Origin: Lewinellaceae bacterium
Lineage (GTDB): Bacteria > Bacteroidota > Bacteroidia > Chitinophagales > Saprospiraceae
Length of the DNA: 64,000 nucleotides
Direction of reading: 5' to 3'
Assembly (NCBI GenBank): GCA_016708875.1
Contig: JADJFA010000028.1
Coordinates: forward strand, 1 to 64,000
Shown here one piece after another: positions 53,701 to 61,617 of the stretch. Position 1 is the first letter of the stretch; every line of letters starts with the position of its first letter. Below the pieces are notes generated by a model that had not been told where the DNA came from, searched no databases, and was given only the letters and a program-made list of their open reading frames with translations. The position numbers and the translations under genes are program-made.

Positions 53701-55433
53701 CCTTCTCTGACACAACGTTCATGCAGCCAACTTGCTTTGGATTTGCTGATGGCCAAATCGCTATTGGCGTTCAGGATGGCCAGCAGCCGTATGTGATGTA
53801 CACCTGGGATCCAATTCAGCCAGGCAATAGTCCTGTAATATTCAATCTGGACGCTGGAACTTATTCTGTCACAGTAACAGACAACGTAGGTTGTACGCTT
53901 ACTGGCACCTTTGTATTGGGCGAACCGCCAGCAATTGTCAATTCATTTGACCCAACCGTGGTTGGCAGAGTGTCTTGTTTTGGTATTTGCGATGGCGCCG
54001 CCACTGCTGTTACAGCGTATACAAATGGCCCAGGCGTCTTCACCTACCAGTGGAGTGTCGGAGGCCCATCTACTGCATCGCGGATCGATCTGTGTGCAGG
54101 GCTAAATATCGTAACCATTTCGGATGGTAATAACTGCAATATTGTTGATTCAGTGACAATTACCACCCCGCCACAAATCACTGGCGCAGTTACAACCACC
54201 CAAACACTGTGCTTCGGCGATAGCACAGGTACAGCGACGGTCGTAGCCACTGGTGGCAATGGTGGGCCATACTCGTATCTTTGGAATACAGGAGCCACCA
54301 CATCAAATATTAGTGGCGAACCTGCCGGCGCCTATACCGTGACCTTGACGGATATGGATGGCTGCACCAATTCAATTAATACCATCACCATTGGCCAGCC
54401 GGCCTCAATTGGTCTAAGTACATCATTTGTAGATCCATCTTGTTTTGGGTATAAAAATGGCAAGGCTGAGGTTGAGGTAAATGGCGGCGTGCCTGGCTAC
54501 ACTTATTTCTGGGTAGATGCCAATGGCGATGATGTGGGCGATGAAAATATCGCAGAGATGTTAACGGCTGGCACCTACAGCGTGACGGTAACGGACGCGA
54601 ATGGTTGCAGTTCCGCCACCAATGTGACAATCATGGACCCAGAACCAGTAATCGGCTCCTTTGAACCCTTGGCTTCTTTAACCTGCAATGGGGATGAGAC
54701 AATCCTCAACATAGCGTCCATCACGGGAGGCTCAGGTGGCCCTTACCGTTTCAGTGTTGACTTTGGCGCGGTGCTTGATCCTAACTTCCCGGTAAGTATC
54801 GGAGGTGGGCAGCATTACATCACTTATATTGACGTAAAAGATTGTGCTATAACGGACTCGTTTTTTGTTGCCGAGCCTTCGCCTATCACCGTGTCGTTTA
54901 ATCCAAATGTCATAGAGATTGAATTGGGTGCAACGGCTGATTTGGAACCAATTATTACAGGTGCAGCAGTTATAGGTAGTTTTGTCTGGACCCATCCAGA
55001 ATCGCTGCTTTATGCTGACACTTTGAACGCCACGGCTTACACATTTACCAATCTGACCTATACCCTGACGGTGGTTGACTCCTTCGGCTGTTTCGGTTCT
55101 GGTTCAGTAGTCGTGAATGTGGATCCAAACCGCAATGTGTACATCCCGAATATTTTCATGCCTGCCAACCCAAGTGGACGCAACACGCACTTCAACGTGA
55201 ACACAGGTTTGGGTGTTGAATTGGTCAATTTCATGCGGGTCTATGACCGCTGGGGCGAACTGCTCTACGAGCGCGAAAAATATCTTCCGGACAACGACAA
55301 CCTCTCTGAAGGTTGGGATGGGCGCTATAATGGCGACTTCGTCAACCCTGGAGTGTTCATTTACCTTGCTGAAGTCAAGTTCCTGGATGGGCGCGTACTG
55401 CTCTATCGTGGTGATGTGACAGTGGTCAGGTAG
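50784..55433 (+). CDS. Giant surface protein: cohesin-like domain, SprB-type repeats, CHU_C sorting domain
   Basis: 1549 residues. The ATG at 50784 gives signal peptide HRLLIPMLACLFIGMPALLR (before AQ). Residues about 24-300 form an N-terminal region with paired Cys. Residues about 313-455 have the pattern of a cohesin-like beta-sandwich (IVPPGATICIPVTVENFAIL, GSFSIEWDETVLQYNGLQNV). From about 460 to 1370 there are roughly ten SprB-type repeats, each with CNGDSTGIISAVV-like openings and GVPAGLYTVTVTDLN-like endings. The C-terminal CHU_C domain (about 1452-1549: VYIPNIFMPANPSGRN, VYDRWGELLYERE, GWDGRYNGDF) directs type IX secretion and surface retention. Probably an adhesin related to gliding or attachment; the ligand is unknown. 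No frameshift in 4.6 kb. Confidence 0.9.
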   Translation: MHRLLIPMLACLFIGMPALLRAQVTHEIQFTPFDPRNLPSHPQNADMPCGSAGTFTFGQFIGSSNDVAPSPIFLCFGDSLLVQHNGDADLTGDPIPGTQPGIAYGFYTCPPYAQGPTLQDIIGAAIPPPNADTCLLPGSVNGMYITQPVANGGATWFFNSGALQTTFNMGQPLSLFFAPITIDDFAGNTYEPSAPGFPPGPCVAVNTADAFQVVYLNEITATGINNNFGNDCLGRFTVRGGYPQYDNNAVYTISITLASNPSVQAIVHTSASNLFHLSSVAFSVPVAGLYNVVIEDGKSCPAAFQIDMNVCNPVDNIMLTFPDTIVPPGATICIPVTVENFAILSGSFSIEWDETVLQYNGLQNVNSVIDTVFGSANLNEQQTANGFLGVQIFNNLNPTTIYISDDSTLFEICFTAVGQLGDCTGMGVTNNPTGVALEDSIGQNLALSVDTGQVCIAFLPLEFTFAVIDTNCFGQATLVITPSGGVEPYEVTVNENAPTGPTYNGVVLTSGGTFPVPTVGSTNNTPFTYDICVQDNNGLGATQCTTIVVQIPRLGAQLNFVQQPLCNGDSTGIISAVVLQGGIIVPSPGTNYTYAWAPANLTVQGSQVQNGVPAGLYTVTVTDLNTNCFEVASGSLGQPAPMSSQSVTMVDPSLSGICNGTITYEAEGGVPLAGPAYQYAWTYIPDNTSAGSGTANPIVLNNACEGDYRITLTDANGCTFVDSVTVNSLRELSITTNTLQNVVCNGDDNGSIAITVTESVVTGETYTFTWTPGGFNQTGTSPSSTYSNLPAGAYSVVAVDGLGCQVTLDTVITQPALLVLDTFSLINPICAQPNSGTICVIPQGGTGNPNNFMYAWNIPGTTTCQSSLAVGNYTVTVTDLNGCQDSLEFDLPTPQPPGFMSSITPVKCGNDGALTVNAPTAVIIVWTDINGVLIDSAATITGLSGGDYIVNIIDGGGCVATDTITLAGVIPMSFSDTTFMQPTCFGFADGQIAIGVQDGQQPYVMYTWDPIQPGNSPVIFNLDAGTYSVTVTDNVGCTLTGTFVLGEPPAIVNSFDPTVVGRVSCFGICDGAATAVTAYTNGPGVFTYQWSVGGPSTASRIDLCAGLNIVTISDGNNCNIVDSVTITTPPQITGAVTTTQTLCFGDSTGTATVVATGGNGGPYSYLWNTGATTSNISGEPAGAYTVTLTDMDGCTNSINTITIGQPASIGLSTSFVDPSCFGYKNGKAEVEVNGGVPGYTYFWVDANGDDVGDENIAEMLTAGTYSVTVTDANGCSSATNVTIMDPEPVIGSFEPLASLTCNGDETILNIASITGGSGGPYRFSVDFGAVLDPNFPVSIGGGQHYITYIDVKDCAITDSFFVAEPSPITVSFNPNVIEIELGATADLEPIITGAAVIGSFVWTHPESLLYADTLNATAYTFTNLTYTLTVVDSFGCFGSGSVVVNVDPNRNVYIPNIFMPANPSGRNTHFNVNTGLGVELVNFMRVYDRWGELLYEREKYLPDNDNLSEGWDGRYNGDFVNPGVFIYLAEVKFLDGRVLLYRGDVTVVR

Positions 55434-55550
55434 GGCGAAATTTATTTCGCCTTCTTCACAGAATTTCATAAAAAAGCCGGAATCAGGGAAACCCGATTCC
55501 GGCTTTTCTATGAAAACTTGTTAGCGTGGCGAAATAAATTTCGCCCTACC
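55429..55550. terminator. Nested bidirectional terminator between convergent genes
   Basis: Outer arms 55429-55451 (GGTAGGGCGAAATTTATTTC and on) and 55528-55550 are perfectly complementary, with the SprB-gene TAG inside the left arm. The inner hairpin at about 55471-55507 (AAAAAGCCGGAATCAGGG / CCCGATTCCGGCTTTT) has A and T runs on both sides, a classical two-way intrinsic terminator. Confidence 0.85.
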
Positions 55551-56788
55551 TACCCTTCCTCCTTAAACGGATGCCTTGGTTGCCACTGCTCTACAGGCTT
55601 TAGATAATCCAAAATGGTCGGGGCAAACTTATTGACTACTGGATGTTGATGGCGCAGATAGCAAGAAAGTTCCTGCGCAACGGCTCCCACCGAACTTTTG
55701 ATTTCAAGTGCAGTGCGTGCAAAAACGATGCTTTTGCAGCCAGTGTCCAGTCCTATTTTTATAATATCGTACAGGATATTCAGGTAGAGCTGGTAATCGT
55801 GGTTGAGTGCTTTTTCATATCCAAGGAAATGCGCCTCCAGTTCATCGTGGTTTCGTATAGTGGTGTAGAATGCAATTAATTTTCCGTCAAGGTAATAAGC
55901 AAACATTCTGAAATATTCCCCTAGATCGCGTTCCAGGGCGGCCAGGTACTGTTCATTGAGGTCCACCATATTGAACCCGGCATTGTTGGCAATTTCGCGG
56001 TACAGATGATAAATAGTGGGGAGTTCCTGCTGGATTTCGGCGTGCGTGAGTTCGCGGCGTTCTATGCCGTCCAGTTTTTTGAATGCGCGTTTGGCCCGCG
56101 TACGGTATTTGGTGGACATAGTGGCAAGGTATTCTTCCATGTCACGGAACGGAAGATTGAGCACCATGTTGGGCTGTATGTCAAATTCTGTGAAGCCTTT
56201 TCCAACCAGAAATTTTCCTTGAATTTGGTTCTCCGGAGCAATGTCTTTGACCAGAATGACGGGCATTTTTATCCCCTCCCGCCCCATTTGTTCAATTACA
56301 TTATCAAGGGCTTTTTCAAGCAACTCCATTGCCTGGGTGTGGCTAATACTTTGGTAATCAAAATAATAGCCGTGTTCACCCGTAAGAAGCATATTTCCGC
56401 AAATCAGAATATCCGCAGCAGCTTTGCCCGCTACCCAGCGCTTGAACCACTGTGCTAAGCCACCAAAAAAACAAGGGTCTTTGCGCGGAACGTCCAGATC
56501 AGCGATGTTGTCGTCGCCTTTGAAATATTTGATCTGACAAAGCGCGACCCCAATTGGGCTTTCATTTTTATAAAAAACAAGGTAGCCAAAACGCATACCC
56601 ACAGGTGGGTTGGCTTCCAGGACGCTGAGATAAGGACGTTGAAGGAAAATATCATGTGCCGGAGCCGAAGCGTCCCAGTCCCGACCTGCCGCTTCGATGC
56701 TGCGAAAAAAAGCAAAACGGAGCGTTTCCGTCAAATTGGTGGCAATGCTTGGCTCCAAGATTAGTGGTAGCGTTAAAGGTTGGGTCAT
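55550..56788 (-). CDS. FemAB/GNAT-like peptidoglycan-biosynthesis-type protein
   Basis: 412 residues, soluble. The C-terminal half has the acyltransferase layout of the FemAB_like family: MSTKYRTRAKRAFKKLDGIE, TIYHLYREIANNAGFNMVDL, FRMFAYYLDGKLIAFYTTIR, LNHDYQLYLNILYDIIKIGL and IVFARTALEIKSSVGA. Members are annotated as peptidoglycan biosynthesis/recognition or GNAT acyltransferases; the donor and acceptor are unknown. It lies 61 bp downstream of the pyrophosphatase gene on the same strand and could be co-transcribed with it. Confidence 0.75.
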   Translation of the reverse strand: MTQPLTLPLILEPSIATNLTETLRFAFFRSIEAAGRDWDASAPAHDIFLQRPYLSVLEANPPVGMRFGYLVFYKNESPIGVALCQIKYFKGDDNIADLDVPRKDPCFFGGLAQWFKRWVAGKAAADILICGNMLLTGEHGYYFDYQSISHTQAMELLEKALDNVIEQMGREGIKMPVILVKDIAPENQIQGKFLVGKGFTEFDIQPNMVLNLPFRDMEEYLATMSTKYRTRAKRAFKKLDGIERRELTHAEIQQELPTIYHLYREIANNAGFNMVDLNEQYLAALERDLGEYFRMFAYYLDGKLIAFYTTIRNHDELEAHFLGYEKALNHDYQLYLNILYDIIKIGLDTGCKSIVFARTALEIKSSVGAVAQELSCYLRHQHPVVNKFAPTILDYLKPVEQWQPRHPFKEEG

Positions 56789-56849
56789 GGATGGTAAACT
56801 GGCAAAAGCAGGTTCGCAAAAGAACGCTACTCTGCAAAAATGGTTGACT

Positions 56850-57389
56850 TCATTCGACCAATTGCCACTTTTTCACTTCCTGCAAGGCTGCATTTTCGTC
56901 TCCCCAACCCAGTATTGTCATGGTGCCGAGACCGTCGTAATACAGGAAAAAAAGCTCCAGAATGTGTCGAATAACGCTGTAATCGCGCTGAAATTCTAGC
57001 CAATTGGTGGCACGGATAATGCGTTTGGCTGGGTCTGTGGGGATGGCCAATACTTTGTGGTCAAGTTCGCCGGAATCTTTGAGCAAGAGCAAACCGATGG
57101 GTTGAACTTCCACCACAGTGCCTGTTGGAATATGTTCTGCCAGCAACAGCACATCCAGTGGATCGCCATCGCCGCCGCGGTCCTTGTCCATTCGGGTGGA
57201 TGGGATGAATCCGTAGTTGAGCGGGTACGACATAAAATCCACCCGGCGTTCAAATCCTTCTCTTATATCGGGCTGGAATTCAAGCAGTTGCTTATTATAT
57301 TCGTACTTGGTGTTGGTGCCAGCCGGGATTTCTATGACGCCTTGTATGTGACCATTGGAGGAGAAGGAAGGTAGAGCGAGGTGGTTCAT
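56850..57389 (-). CDS. ppa: Inorganic pyrophosphatase (soluble, family I)
   Basis: 179 residues. Hydrolyses pyrophosphate from biosynthetic reactions. Signature residues: EIPAGTNTKYEYNKQL (about 20-35), the metal-binding DRGGDGDPLDVLLLAE (about 70-85, Asp triad), DHKVLAIPTDP and the C-terminal LELFFLYYDGLG. Normal length for the family. ATG at 57389, preceded by a degenerate 'attggtg' tract. Confidence 0.95.
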   Translation of the reverse strand: MNHLALPSFSSNGHIQGVIEIPAGTNTKYEYNKQLLEFQPDIREGFERRVDFMSYPLNYGFIPSTRMDKDRGGDGDPLDVLLLAEHIPTGTVVEVQPIGLLLLKDSGELDHKVLAIPTDPAKRIIRATNWLEFQRDYSVIRHILELFFLYYDGLGTMTILGWGDENAALQEVKKWQLVE

Positions 57390-57390
57390 G

Positions 57391-57440
57391 TTTTGGTAGA
57401 TTGGTGTATTGGTGATTGGTATACTGGTGATTTGTGTACT
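57391..57440. repeat. Degenerate 'attggtg' tract upstream of ppa
   Basis: Units such as ATTGGTGTATTGGTGATTGG directly upstream of the ppa start, of the same type as 521-547. Confidence 0.7.
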
Positions 57441-57445
57441 GGTCC

Positions 57446-58381
57446 TTAAATCTCTTTTTCGATCAGATATGAATTTCGAATTGGGGAATTTCGATTGATC
57501 ATTTCTGCCAAAAAACCTGTTAAAAACAATTGTGTGCCAATAATCAAAGCCAAGATGCCAAAGTAAAACAGCGGTCGGTCGGCAATGCCATATTCCTGAT
57601 AAACCGTTTTGGCAAAAGTCAGGTAGGCCAATATGCCAAAGCCAATGAGGAATGAAATAAGTCCCAAAGTGCCAAAAAAGTGCATGGGCCTTTTGCCAAA
57701 TCTGCCGACAAACGAAATACTCATCAAGTCAAGCGGCCCATTGATGAATCGCTCAAAACCACCAAATTTTGTCACGCCATATTGCCGGGCGCGGTGTTCC
57801 ACCACCTTCTCGCCGATTTTCGTAAAGCCCGCCCATTTGGCGATAACAGGAATATATCGGTGCATTTCGCCGTACACTTCGATGGTTTTTACTACATCAA
57901 TCCGATAGGCTTTGAGACCGCAATTGAAGTCGTGGAGCTTTATTCCACTCATCCATCGGGTTGCTGCGTTGTAGAGTTTGGTCGGAATGGTCTTTGTGAT
58001 TGGGTCGTGGCGCACCTTTTTCCAGCCGCTCACAAGGTCAAACCCGTCCTCAGTGATCATTCTGTATAGTTCGGGAATCTCATCGGGGCTGTCCTGCAAG
58101 TCCGCATCCATTGTGATAACAACATCCCCTTGCGCGACGTGAAAACCTTCATGCAAGCCGGCTGATTTGCCATAATTGCGGCGGAATTTGATCCCGCGCA
58201 CACAGGGATTGATTTCCTTGAGGGCGTTGATGACTTTCCAGGAACGATCCGTGCTCCCGTCGTCCACCATGATTATTTCGTACGAATAGCCTTGGGCTTC
58301 GCACACCCGGCGAATCCAGGCTTCGAGTTCGGGGAGGCTTTCTTCCTCGTTTTTGAGGGGGATGACTATGGAGAGTTGCAT
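57446..58381 (-). CDS. Membrane glycosyltransferase family 2 (GtrB/DPM1-like)
   Basis: 311 residues. N-terminal GT-A domain: LSIVIPLKNEEESLPELEAW, IIMVDDGSTDRSWKVINALK and the DxD-type motif TMDADLQDSPDEIP (about 92). Two C-terminal membrane helices follow (about 235-258 and 272-296). This architecture is that of enzymes that charge polyprenyl phosphate with a sugar on the inner membrane for later transfer outside. Substrate unknown. Leftward gene between TrmH and ppa. Confidence 0.9.
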   Translation of the reverse strand: MQLSIVIPLKNEEESLPELEAWIRRVCEAQGYSYEIIMVDDGSTDRSWKVINALKEINPCVRGIKFRRNYGKSAGLHEGFHVAQGDVVITMDADLQDSPDEIPELYRMITEDGFDLVSGWKKVRHDPITKTIPTKLYNAATRWMSGIKLHDFNCGLKAYRIDVVKTIEVYGEMHRYIPVIAKWAGFTKIGEKVVEHRARQYGVTKFGGFERFINGPLDLMSISFVGRFGKRPMHFFGTLGLISFLIGFGILAYLTFAKTVYQEYGIADRPLFYFGILALIIGTQLFLTGFLAEMINRNSPIRNSYLIEKEI

Positions 58382-58420
58382 TATTCCGGCGTAAAAATTT
58401 GGAGGGGCAAAACTACGCCG

Positions 58421-59158
58421 CTAAAGTTCAAAATTCGTCAAAGGACTGGGCCGTACTTGTTGCTTATTCGGCGCCAAAGGATCACGTTGCACATACACGG
58501 GTAAAATGGCCTCAGAATCTTTGTCCACAGGAATGGCCAGCTGCTGGTGCCAGGATTTTTCTTTTAGCATTGCCTGCCACCGCTCAAAAAGTTGCCCTTG
58601 CTCTGCTTCACTAAACTTGCTTTTCTCCCCGTAATACCCTTGAGCAGCGCGCTGCCGGCGTGCCTCGAATAGGGTGACTGCACATGCCACCGAAATGTTC
58701 AGACTCTCCGCAAACCCGACCTGTGGGATGGTAAAATTACCGTCGCACAAGGCCAGTGCTTCGGCGCTAACACCTTCATCTTCATTGCCAAACAACAATG
58801 CCGTCGGTTGCGTAAGGTCCAGATCGTATAATGATTCGCTTTGTTCACCAAGACTTGTAGCATAGATGCGCCCATAGCGTTCGCGCACGCGTCTGAAACA
58901 TTCTTCCAATTCTTCAAAAACATACGCATCGATCCATTTGAATGTGCCACCTGAGGTACGCTTGCCAAGTACAAGACCGCGCTTGTCAAGGTATTTTTTT
59001 GTGTAAAGGACAAACACCTCGCGCACGCCTACCGCATCACAAGAGCGCAGAACTGCACTGATGTTGAGCGGGTCAAAGATATTCTCCAGTACCACCGTAA
59101 GGTCGGGTTGCGACTGGCGGATTACGGAGCGGATTTTTTGTTCGCGTAGTTCGTTCAT
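58421..59158 (-). CDS. SpoU/TrmH-family RNA 2'-O-methyltransferase
   Basis: 245 residues from the ATG at 59158. SPOUT-fold motifs in order: VVLENIFDPLNISAVLRSCD (motif 1), ALLFGNEDEGVSAEALALCD (motif 2) and IPQVGFAESLNISVACAVTL (motif 3, binds S-adenosylmethionine in the trefoil knot). The closest pattern is TrmH-type tRNA (Gm18) methyltransferase, but rRNA enzymes share it. Starts 2 bp before the toxin-gene stop, so it could be translated from the toxin-antitoxin transcript as well as its own. Confidence 0.87.
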   Translation of the reverse strand: MNELREQKIRSVIRQSQPDLTVVLENIFDPLNISAVLRSCDAVGVREVFVLYTKKYLDKRGLVLGKRTSGGTFKWIDAYVFEELEECFRRVRERYGRIYATSLGEQSESLYDLDLTQPTALLFGNEDEGVSAEALALCDGNFTIPQVGFAESLNISVACAVTLFEARRQRAAQGYYGEKSKFSEAEQGQLFERWQAMLKEKSWHQQLAIPVDKDSEAILPVYVQRDPLAPNKQQVRPSPLTNFEL

Positions 59159-59159
59159 T

Positions 59160-59615
59160 CTACTCGCCCAATTCGAGCAATATTTGATCAAGGAATTTTT
59201 CAGAAACCCAAAAGTCGGTTTGCCTTATCTTATCAAACAGAATTCGAGCTGATGGGATGATGCCGCGACGTTTGGAAGAAGCAATGACGCCTAAAGTTCC
59301 TGTAAAGTGAAGTCCCATCCCAGTTGCTATTTTTCTAGCACGAAGGTCATCCAGAATAAGATAACAATCTTTCAACTCGGATGCCAACGCTATTGAGCTT
59401 GATTCGCCTGGGTCGATTGTTTCTTCCAATAAGGTCTGTAAAGAAATATTTTTAGGAGATCGAATGTCAATCCATTCTGGCAATGAATCAACAAACTCTA
59501 AAGCGACTGTGGGAGTTATCACCACGCTACCATAAAGGGACTTTAGTAAGTCAAGATGACCGATTTTGCTTAATACAATTAAACAAGAAGTATCAGAAAC
59601 GATTACTGTTTCCAT
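59160..59615 (-). CDS. DUF3368/PIN-like toxin
   Basis: 151 residues. PIN-fold nuclease pattern: VIVSDTSCLIVLSKIGHLDL with Asp8, a second acidic residue in PTVALEFVDS (Glu about 40) and a third cluster in DPGESSSIALASELKD / YLILDDLRARKIA (Asp about 93-94). It ends with FDKIRQTDFWVSEKFLDQIL, typical of DUF3368 proteins that pair with UPF0175 antitoxins. It overlaps the antitoxin gene by 13 bp. Presumed ribonuclease; target unknown. Confidence 0.87.
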   Translation of the reverse strand: METVIVSDTSCLIVLSKIGHLDLLKSLYGSVVITPTVALEFVDSLPEWIDIRSPKNISLQTLLEETIDPGESSSIALASELKDCYLILDDLRARKIATGMGLHFTGTLGVIASSKRRGIIPSARILFDKIRQTDFWVSEKFLDQILLELGE

Positions 59616-59839
59616 GCGTTTTTCACGTCATTTCGGAAGTCATCCATGGATTCGCTGAAAATCGAGAATCCATATTTCCCAATGATTTCGATAAAAGCGC
59701 GCTTCGAAAGCCCGGCGATTTCAGCTGCTTGCCCTAAAGACACTTTTTCTCGCTGATATAACTCACCAGCGAGAATGATGCGAGCATCAAATTCGGAGAC
59801 TCCTGAGAGGGCGGGTATTTGGAAAGAAATTGTTTGCAC
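59603..59839 (-). CDS. UPF0175-family antitoxin
   Basis: 78 residues from GTG 59839 (translated MQTISFQIPALSGVSEFDAR ...). A helix-turn-helix-like middle follows (KVSLGQAAEIAGLSKRAFIE), then EIIGKYGFSIFS and DFRNDVKNAWKQ. The GTG is favoured because a perfect TACTTTTG box ends only 15 bp upstream, and an upstream TTG (59908) would start inside the neighbouring gene. Binds and neutralises the PIN toxin and probably represses its own promoter (family knowledge). Confidence 0.82.
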   Translation of the reverse strand: MQTISFQIPALSGVSEFDARIILAGELYQREKVSLGQAAEIAGLSKRAFIEIIGKYGFSIFSESMDDFRNDVKNAWKQ

Positions 59840-59853
59840 GACGATATTTTTGT

Positions 59854-59861
59854 CAAAAGTA
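59854..59861 (-). promoter_or_regulatory. -7 box TACTTTTG of the toxin-antitoxin operon
   Basis: Perfect TAnnTTTG on the minus strand. With a start point about 7 bp downstream, the 5' leader would be under 10 bases, so the antitoxin mRNA may be nearly leaderless. Confidence 0.5.
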
Positions 59862-59876
59862 CAAAATACGAGCAAT

Positions 59877-61194
59877 TTAGTTTGTTGGCACAAACCCAAA
59901 TTTCTCAAACTTCAATATATGCACAAAGGTGTTTTCCCAATAATCCGGAGTATTTCGCCCATCGTCCACAGCACCGTTCACAAAAATTTTTGAAAACGAA
60001 AACTGCCCGCGTAAGGTCGTAATGGTCTCGTTATCTAAGCGTTCGGGGAAGGAAAGTCCGTATCGCGAAAGCATCCGGCCGGTAAACAAGGTCACATCAT
60101 AGCCGTTGAATCCATCCTCGTCCGGGATAGTCCCAGTGGCCGTGAAGAATTTTTCCTGAAAATCTTTCAGTTCCTGAACCGAATAATCAAACCAGGAAGC
60201 AGCGCTGATGTGCACATTCAGGCTGCTAAAGTATTCAGGGTCAATGGCATCAAAGTTTTTCCACTGAGGCATCCCATACACTTCAACATTGTTGGATCCT
60301 TTCACGTCTTTAAGTCTTCGGAGGAACGCCATTACAAAATCCTGGCTTGCCCAGGTTGGCAACACGAACACGGAGGTACGCCCAGCCCGCAGGTATCTTT
60401 TCAAATCCACCTTGTCAAAATTAGTCGCTTCGTCGGGCACAAGGAGTTCATTAAACGGAGTGCTGCCTCCCATTACGGTGTTTGCCTCACGAAAATAGGG
60501 CAGGCGGTCTGCATCTTTTTGCTTACATACAAGTGTGACAGCATCAGGACGGCTGGCCTTTCGGACATGGCGCGTGATGGCTTCGCAATGCGCTCGAAGC
60601 GAGGGGTTTATCTGCAAGAAATCCGGGTTTTGGGTAGTCAAATATGCATTCGGACTTTCTGGAGAAATCAAAATCTTGCGACGTTTTTTTGTCCATTCCG
60701 CAAATGTCTCTAGGTGGTTGGAGCGAACCGGACCGATAAAAACAGAGGATTTCTCGAGGCGCGGATTGCTCAGCAGCTTTTGAAAATCTGCGTCGTTGAT
60801 CTGCGTGTCCCAGGCATCGGTCACGAGATTGATCTGTACTTCGCTGCTCAATTGTTCGAGTGCGATTTTTGCCCCGGCATAAAATTGAACGGCTAAACGG
60901 CTTTTTTCCGGCACTTCTCCTCCGGTCATTTGACCACTCAAAAATGGCAGTAAAAAGGCGATGTGATAGGTCTCCCCAACTGTTGGCTTGAGCTGGTTTG
61001 TCTGGCGCCGTTCCAATGGGCGGTTTGCCAGAGTTGTTGGGTGTCCAGCGTATCGTGTCTATTGGTGCTGGTTTGCCGGGTGTGGGCTTGGATGGCTGGT
61101 TTGGACGAGCCGGACCAGCAGTGCGTCGTGCTGGATTGCAGGCGATGAGCGCAAGGCCAAGTGTAATTATGAGCAGTAGTTTTTCTCTTTTCAT
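59877..61194 (-). CDS. Periplasmic-binding-fold (LivJ-like) lipoprotein (apparent frameshift)
   Basis: About 438 residues after correction. The ATG at 61194 starts a lipoprotein signal (KREKLLLIITLGLALIAC). A Pro/Lys-rich linker follows (ARPNQPSKPTPGKPAPIDTI, about 30-70). The type-1 periplasmic-binding domain comes next (YHIAFLLPFLSGQ, YAGAKIALEQL, SVFIGPVRSNHLETFAEWTK, KILISPESPNAYLTT, GFNGYDVTLFTGRML). The linker and the domain are in different frames; the switch lies between about 60975 and 61010 and needs one base removed. Similar Bacteroidota proteins are annotated as amino-acid ABC transporter substrate-binding proteins, but no permease is nearby. Ligand unknown. Confidence 0.78.
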
Positions 61195-61260
61195 TTTGAT
61201 AGTCAATGTTTTGACCCAAATTTGAACATATATTATAGTTCATACTTCATCGTTCATACC

Positions 61261-61617
61261 TCATCCTCCTGCCTTTTTTGTGTTCTTATAACCCAGATCC
61301 AACAGCAATTTCAGCACCTTGTCGCGGTGGTCGCCTTGTACGATGATAACACCGTCTTTGGCGCTTCCGCCCGCTGCGCACTTGCTTTTGAGAAGCTTGG
61401 CAAGTGCTTCGAAGCTGTCGTTGGAACCGAGATAGCCTTTTACCACAGTGGCTTCTTTGCCGCCTTTGCCGCGCTCAAGCCAAATTCGGAGGGTTTGTTG
61501 TGCGGCGAGTTTGTTTTCCACAGGCGTTTCTTCCTCCTCTAATTTGAAATCAGGGTCGGTAGAAAAAACAAGTCCTCCGAGCGAGGAGAGCGATTTCAGG
61601 TTTTTACTTTTGCTCAT
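61261..61617 (-). CDS. SUI1/YciH-like translation factor
   Basis: 118 residues. N-terminal SLGGLVFSTDPDF and a C-terminal SUI1/eIF1 fold: LRIWLERGKGGKEATVVKGY, ALAKLLKSKCAAGGSAKDGV, IIVQGDHRDKVLKLLLDLGY. Bacterial members (YciH) may affect initiation fidelity. Overlaps the lipid-kinase gene stop/start by 4 bp, indicating coupled translation. Confidence 0.92.
   Translation of the reverse strand: MSKSKNLKSLSSLGGLVFSTDPDFKLEEEETPVENKLAAQQTLRIWLERGKGGKEATVVKGYLGSNDSFEALAKLLKSKCAAGGSAKDGVIIVQGDHRDKVLKLLLDLGYKNTKKAGG

Noticed and set aside
61001..61225. Gly/Trp-rich plus-strand frames at 61.0-61.2 kb
   Set aside because: Antisense shadows of the proline-rich linker of the lipoprotein gene.
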